64,000 bases of DNA, from positions 124,001-188,000 of the forward strand of contig NZ_VXJV01000003.1 in NCBI RefSeq assembly GCF_008692785.1, read 5' to 3'. Below, one piece after another: positions 59,893 through 64,000 of the stretch (position 1 is its first letter; each line of letters starts with the position of its first letter). The notes below the pieces were generated by a model. The model saw only the letters and a program-made list of their open reading frames with translations, had not been told where the DNA came from and ran no database searches. This DNA is from Salmonella enterica subsp. diarizonae. Lineage in GTDB: Bacteria; Pseudomonadota; Gammaproteobacteria; Enterobacterales; Enterobacteriaceae. The position numbers and the translations under genes are program-made.

Positions 59893-60804
59893 ATGCAAAA
59901 GTTTGATACCAGGACCTTCCAGGGCTTGATCCTGACCTTACAGGATTACTGGGCTCGCCAGGGCTGCACCATTGTTCAACCATTGGACATGGAAGTCGGC
60001 GCGGGAACCTCTCACCCAATGACCTGCCTGCGCGCGTTGGGGCCAGAGCCGATGGCGACTGCCTATGTGCAGCCTTCTCGTCGTCCGACAGATGGTCGCT
60101 ATGGCGAAAACCCGAACCGTTTACAGCACTATTATCAGTTTCAGGTGGTGATTAAACCGTCCCCGGAGAATATTCAGGAACTGTACCTCGGTTCTTTAAA
60201 AGAGCTGGGTATGGACCCGACGATCCACGACATCCGTTTTGTGGAAGACAACTGGGAAAACCCGACGCTGGGCGCCTGGGGGCTGGGCTGGGAAGTGTGG
60301 CTGAACGGCATGGAAGTGACGCAGTTCACCTACTTCCAGCAGGTTGGCGGTCTGGAATGTAAACCGGTGACCGGTGAAATCACCTACGGCCTGGAACGTC
60401 TGGCGATGTACATTCAGGGCGTGGACAGCGTTTACGACCTGGTCTGGAGCGACGGCCCGCTGGGTAAAACCACCTACGGCGATGTGTTCCATCAAAACGA
60501 AGTGGAGCAGTCCACCTATAACTTTGAATACGCCGATGTGGATTTCTTATTCACTTGCTTCGAGCAGTATGAAAAAGAAGCCCAGCAACTGCTGTCGCTG
60601 GAAAACCCGCTGCCGCTGCCGGCCTACGAGCGTATTCTGAAAGCCGCCCATAGCTTCAACCTGCTGGATGCGCGTAAAGCCATCTCCGTCACCGAGCGTC
60701 AGCGCTACATTTTGCGTATTCGCACCCTGACCAAAGCAGTGGCAGAAGCTTATTATGCTTCCCGTGAAGCCCTCGGCTTCCCGATGTGCAACAAAGACAA
60801 GTAA
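59893..60804 (+). CDS. glyQ: Glycyl-tRNA synthetase alpha subunit
   Basis: Class II synthetase catalytic subunit of 303 residues that activates glycine with ATP, part of the alpha2-beta2 enzyme. Marks: [35 protein letters not shown] near 18-50 and the [26 protein letters not shown] motifs near 140-180. glyS follows after 9 bases. Confidence 0.97.
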   Translation: MQKFDTRTFQGLILTLQDYWARQGCTIVQPLDMEVGAGTSHPMTCLRALGPEPMATAYVQPSRRPTDGRYGENPNRLQHYYQFQVVIKPSPENIQELYLGSLKELGMDPTIHDIRFVEDNWENPTLGAWGLGWEVWLNGMEVTQFTYFQQVGGLECKPVTGEITYGLERLAMYIQGVDSVYDLVWSDGPLGKTTYGDVFHQNEVEQSTYNFEYADVDFLFTCFEQYEKEAQQLLSLENPLPLPAYERILKAAHSFNLLDARKAISVTERQRYILRIRTLTKAVAEAYYASREALGFPMCNKDK

Positions 60805-60813
60805 GAGGCGGCC

Positions 60814-62883
60814 ATGTCTGAGAAAACTTTTCTGGTGGAAATCGGCACTGAAGAGCTGCCACCAAAAGCCCTGCGCAGCCTGGCGGAGTCCTTTGCTGCG
60901 AACTTCACTGCGGAGCTGGATAACGCCGGCCTCGCGCACGGTAACGTTGAATGGTTTGCCGCCCCGCGTCGTCTGGCGCTGAAGGTGGCGAACCTTGCTG
61001 AATCTCAGCCCGATCGCGAAGTCGAAAAACGTGGTCCGGCGATTGCTCAGGCGTTCGACGCCGAAGGTAAACCGAGCAAAGCAGCAGAAGGCTGGGCGCG
61101 CGGCTGCGGGATCACCGTTGACCAGGCCGAGCGTCTGAAGACCGACAAAGGCGAATGGTTGCTGTATCGCGCCCACATGAAGGGCGAAAGTACCGAAGCT
61201 CTGGTGCCTGATATGGTGGCCACGTCGCTCGCTAAGCTGCCGATCCCGAAACTGATGCGCTGGGGTGCGTCTGACGTGCATTTCGTGCGTCCGGTGCATA
61301 CTGTAACCCTGCTGTTGGGCGATAACGTCATTCCGGCGACTATTCTGGGTATTCAGTCCGATCGCGTGATTCGCGGCCATCGCTTTATGGGCGAGCCGGA
61401 GTTCACCATCGACAGTGCCGATCAGTACCCGCAAATTCTGCTGGAGCGCGGTAAAGTCATTGCGGACTACGAAGCGCGTAAAGCCAAAATCAAAGCGGAT
61501 GCGGAAGAGGCGGCACGCAAGATTGGCGGCAATGCCGACCTGAGCGAAAGCCTGCTGGAAGAGGTCGCCTCGCTGGTGGAATGGCCAGTGGTGTTGACGG
61601 CGAAATTCGAAGAGAAATTCCTCGCCGTGCCTGCCGAAGCGCTGGTGTACACCATGAAGGGCGACCAGAAGTATTTCCCGGTTTATGACAACGCGGGCAA
61701 GCTGCTGCCGAACTTTATCTTCGTCGCCAACATCGAGTCGAAAGATCCGCAACAAATTATCTCCGGTAACGAGAAAGTGGTGCGTCCGCGTCTGGCAGAT
61801 GCTGAATTCTTCTTCAATACCGACCGTAAAAAACGTCTGGAAGACCATCTGCCGCGTCTGCAAACCGTCCTGTTCCAGCAACAACTGGGCACGCTGCGCG
61901 ACAAGACCGACCGTATTCAGGCGCTGGCGGGCTGGATTGCCGGTCAGATTGGCGCTGACGTCAACCACGCCACTCGTGCGGGCCTGCTCTCCAAGTGCGA
62001 CCTGATGACCAACATGGTCTTCGAGTTCACCGACACGCAGGGCGTGATGGGGATGCACTACGCGCGCCATGATGGCGAAGCGGAAGATGTTGCTGTGGCG
62101 TTGAACGAACAGTATCAGCCGCGTTTTGCCGGGGATGAGCTGCCTTCTAACCCGGTGGCCTGCGCGCTGGCGATCGCGGATAAGATGGATACTTTGGCGG
62201 GTATATTCGGTATTGGTCAGCATCCTAAAGGTGACAAAGACCCGTTTGCGCTGCGCCGAGCCGCGCTGGGCGTGCTGCGTATCATCGTTGAGAAGAACCT
62301 CGCTCTTGATCTGCAAACGCTGACCGAAGAGGCGGTGCGTCTGTATGGCGACAAGCTGACCAACGCCAACGTAGTCGATGACGTGATCGATTTTATGCTG
62401 GGTCGCTTCCGGGCCTGGTATCAGGATGAAGGCTATACCGTCGACACCATTCAGGCTGTTCTGGCGCGTCGTCCGACCCGTCCGGCAGATTTTGATGCCC
62501 GCATGAAGGCGGTGTCTCATTTCCGCACCCTGGAAGAAGCCTCTGCGCTGGCGGCGGCTAACAAGCGCGTCTCCAACATTCTGGCGAAAGCCACTGAGCC
62601 GCTGAACGATATCGTCCACGCCTCCGTACTGAAAGAAGCGGCGGAAATTGAGTTGGCCAGACATCTGGTTGTGCTGCGTGATAAGCTTCAGCCGTACTTT
62701 GCCGATGGTCGTTATCAGGAAGCGTTGATTGAGTTGGCCGCTCTGCGCGCGCCAGTGGATGAATTCTTCGAAAATGTAATGGTTAACGCGGAAGAGAAAG
62801 ATATCCGTATCAACCGTCTGACGCTGTTGTCGAAACTACGCGAACTGTTCCTGCAGGTAGCGGATATTTCGTTACTGCAATAA
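60814..62883 (+). CDS. glyS: Glycyl-tRNA synthetase beta subunit
   Basis: Subunit of 689 residues that binds tRNA(Gly). It starts [20 protein letters not shown], with HD-like domains near 340-500 ([30 protein letters not shown]) and a C-terminal DALR-type anticodon-binding domain (about 580-680: [21 protein letters not shown]). GGCGG ribosome site between glyQ and glyS. Terminator follows. Confidence 0.97.
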   Translation: MSEKTFLVEIGTEELPPKALRSLAESFAANFTAELDNAGLAHGNVEWFAAPRRLALKVANLAESQPDREVEKRGPAIAQAFDAEGKPSKAAEGWARGCGITVDQAERLKTDKGEWLLYRAHMKGESTEALVPDMVATSLAKLPIPKLMRWGASDVHFVRPVHTVTLLLGDNVIPATILGIQSDRVIRGHRFMGEPEFTIDSADQYPQILLERGKVIADYEARKAKIKADAEEAARKIGGNADLSESLLEEVASLVEWPVVLTAKFEEKFLAVPAEALVYTMKGDQKYFPVYDNAGKLLPNFIFVANIESKDPQQIISGNEKVVRPRLADAEFFFNTDRKKRLEDHLPRLQTVLFQQQLGTLRDKTDRIQALAGWIAGQIGADVNHATRAGLLSKCDLMTNMVFEFTDTQGVMGMHYARHDGEAEDVAVALNEQYQPRFAGDELPSNPVACALAIADKMDTLAGIFGIGQHPKGDKDPFALRRAALGVLRIIVEKNLALDLQTLTEEAVRLYGDKLTNANVVDDVIDFMLGRFRAWYQDEGYTVDTIQAVLARRPTRPADFDARMKAVSHFRTLEEASALAAANKRVSNILAKATEPLNDIVHASVLKEAAEIELARHLVVLRDKLQPYFADGRYQEALIELAALRAPVDEFFENVMVNAEEKDIRINRLTLLSKLRELFLQVADISLLQ

Positions 62884-62901
62884 GCGTTCAGTTAATTAAA
62901 C

Positions 62902-62935
62902 AAAAACCTGCTTTCGGGCAGGTTTTTTTATTTTT
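62902..62935. terminator. Terminator between glyS and cueP
   Basis: AAAAACCTGC (62902-62911) pairs with GCAGGTTTTT (62918-62927) around a six-base loop, followed by a long T-run for glyS; the A-run on the left gives a T-run for the facing cueP, whose stop lies in it. Confidence 0.9.
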
Positions 62936-63473
62936 AACGTAATGGTAATTCTGTCAGGCAGGTCTGGCTGTCACCTTTGGTGGCAATAGCATGTGACGCT
63001 GTTTTGCCGTTGTAACTTACTTCGAGCGTCCCTTCCATATTGCGCGGTAGCCAAACACCGATAAATCCATTTCGATAGCTGTGCATCTCTTTTTGTACGA
63101 TGATAGAGCCTTTACTATCTGTCACTTTTACAGCGAACGGTTTATTCGGCATTTCTCCCTGACAGCCGGAAAGGCTGTGGTTAAAGCAGGGGGGTGTCCG
63201 CCATTCATAAGGCGCAAAAGAGAGATAGAATTTGTCGCCTAACGGCAACGTATAAATCTGCTCTCCGTCAGATAATTTGAGCTCGGTACTGGTAATCGAC
63301 GCGGAGTAAGGCAAAGGACGGCTCTGTGGCGTCTGATCAATAGTATCCACGATCTGCTCAACCGTTTTTCCCGCAAGCCCGTGTTGCGCCAGAAAAGCGG
63401 ATTCTGAGGATGCCGCAAGCGCGGAGCCGCTGGTGCATAAACCCAAAAGTAATAACCATGATGATTTCGACAT
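62934..63473 (-). CDS. cueP: Periplasmic copper-binding protein CueP
   Basis: Periplasmic protein of 179 residues with a signal peptide ending at about residue 20 (GSALA). The three cysteines known as copper-site residues in Salmonella CueP are present: Cys96 and Cys104 in TPPCFNHSLSGCQG, and Cys172 near the end. It binds copper in the periplasm and can pass it to SodCII in Salmonella (established for the family). E. coli K-12 lacks it. A promoter with the 19-base spacer typical of MerR-family control lies 34 bases upstream, fitting CueR regulation. Confidence 0.93.
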   Translation of the reverse strand: MSKSSWLLLLGLCTSGSALAASSESAFLAQHGLAGKTVEQIVDTIDQTPQSRPLPYSASITSTELKLSDGEQIYTLPLGDKFYLSFAPYEWRTPPCFNHSLSGCQGEMPNKPFAVKVTDSKGSIIVQKEMHSYRNGFIGVWLPRNMEGTLEVSYNGKTASHAIATKGDSQTCLTELPLR

Positions 63474-63506
63474 AACTTCAATTCCTTGTGAACAATATCC
63501 TTGCCC

Positions 63507-63537
63507 ACTATAGGGGTTCCCCTAAGGGAAAGGTCAA
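63507..63537 (-). promoter_or_regulatory. CueR-type promoter of cueP
   Basis: On the minus strand, -35 TTGACC (63532-63537) and -10 TATAGT (63507-63512) are 19 bases apart, longer than the normal 17. The spacer holds the imperfect dyad ACCTTTCCC-N-GGGGAACCCC. Such over-long spacers mark promoters untwisted by MerR-family activators; the ACCTTTCC half resembles the CueR site of copA. Confidence 0.82.
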
Positions 63538-63594
63538 AGGGACGCAGGGTAAATTAATGCAAAGTTATGCGGGGGGAGAGGGGGAGATTGGAAT

Positions 63595-63622
63595 AAAAAA
63601 ATCCCCGCCATCAGGCAGGGAT
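63595..63622 (-). terminator. Terminator of cspA
   Basis: Read leftward, ATCCCTGCC pairs with GGCGGGGAT (63601-63622) around a four-base loop and runs into six T residues (63595-63600 on the plus strand as A). Confidence 0.88.
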
Positions 63623-63645
63623 CTTCAATTCTGAGCTTTTTAAGC

Positions 63646-63858
63646 TTACAGGCTGGTTACGTTGCCAGCTGCCGGGCCTTTAGCGCCGCTTTCGATGGTG
63701 AAGGAAACTTTCTGACCTTCATCCAGAGATTTGTAACCATCGTTCTGAATTGCGGAGAAGTGTACGAACACGTCTTTAGAACCGTCATCAGGAGTAATAA
63801 AGCCGAAGCCTTTATCAGCGTTGAACCATTTTACGATACCAGTCATTTTACCGGACAT
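63646..63858 (-). CDS. cspA: Major cold shock protein CspA
   Basis: Small RNA-binding protein of 70 residues with a single OB-fold cold-shock domain. RNP1 is KGFGFI at about 16-21 and RNP2 is VFVHFSAI at about 30-37. It acts as an RNA chaperone that melts mRNA structures at low temperature. It has an AAAGG ribosome site. The single-gene unit ends in a strong terminator; the long leader is listed separately. Confidence 0.97.
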
Positions 63859-64000
63859 AGTGTATTACCTTTTAAAAAATAAGTGTGCCTTTCGGCGTTA
63901 TGGCGTGCTTTACAGATTTTTTAAGCGTTAAGGAAATGCGCACTACGAGGGGTATCTAATGGATAACTCTTGAAGGGGACTTGCCTTACTAAACTGCTTT
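63859..64000 (-). promoter_or_regulatory. cspA cold-shock leader (thermosensing 5' UTR), cut by window edge
   Basis: The 142 bases before the cspA start match the long E. coli cspA leader (about 159 bases) by recall, including GTGCGCATTTCC, TCTGTAAAGCACGCC and the CCGAAAGGCACACTT upstream box near the start codon. The leader refolds at low temperature to favour translation. The cold-box end and the promoter lie outside the window. Confidence 0.82.

Noticed and set aside
60547-62664. A 705-codon open frame on the minus strand opposite glyS
   Set aside because: It overlaps the well-recognised glyS almost completely, resembles no known family, and is the kind of mirror frame expected from codon bias in a GC-rich gene.

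Overview
The window is a piece of enterobacterial chromosome that I assign to Salmonella enterica. The backbone order (waaL-waaC-waaF-hldD / kbl-tdh / yibQ-envC-gpmI / yibN-grxC-secB-gpsA-cysE / lldPRD / mtlADR / selAB / malS-bax / xyl / glyQS / cspA) is shared with E. coli. Several differences point to Salmonella: a waaZ-waaK core-LPS tail, cueP between glyS and cspA, loss of xylFGH, an MFS carrier in place of the YiaMNO TRAP carrier, and a GH127/GPH/AraC locus beside aldB. These identifications come from remembered family sequences and gene orders; no search was run. I see no tRNA, rRNA, CRISPR array, insertion sequence or prophage.

Layout. 1-3.2 kb: the AT-rich end of the LPS core locus (waaZ, cut by the window edge, then waaK, facing waaL). 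3.2-6.2 kb: the heptose genes waaC, waaF and hldD, read toward waaL. 6.4-9.9 kb: threonine catabolism (kbl, tdh), then the core-modifying transferase waaH behind a perfect PmrA box. 9.9-17.8 kb: cell-envelope and housekeeping genes (yibQ, envC, gpmI; yibN, grxC, secB, gpsA, cysE; trmL). 17.9-21.5 kb: L-lactate use (lldP-lldR-lldD) with two likely LldR operators. 21.8-26.4 kb: yibL, yibT and the mannitol operon mtlA-mtlD-mtlR, with four CRP sites upstream. 26.9-34.8 kb: yibF, the selenocysteine machinery selA-selB, the alcohol dehydrogenase yiaY, an orphan ROK kinase and aldB.

34.9-48.0 kb is the accessory sugar region. It holds a likely beta-L-arabinofuranosidase with a GPH transporter and a divergent AraC regulator. 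Next comes an eight-gene operon (yiaK, yiaL, a DUF4862 gene, an MFS transporter, lyxK, sgbH, sgbU, sgbE) in the order of the Klebsiella yiaKLX1X2PQRS ascorbate operon, with its IclR-type repressor gene yiaJ divergent.

48.2-64.0 kb: ysaA, avtA, periplasmic amylase malS, bax, xylose genes xylR / xylA-xylB without xylFGH, a YiaB-like membrane protein, wecH, lipoprotein ysaB, glyQ-glyS, the periplasmic copper protein cueP behind a CueR-type promoter, and cspA with most of its long cold-shock leader, cut by the right edge.

Nothing here is clearly a wholly undescribed system. The best leads are the GH127/GPH/AraC locus, the uncharacterised DUF4862 gene inside the ascorbate-type operon, a long three-part stem-loop between yibN and grxC, and a perfect hairpin just upstream of selA.
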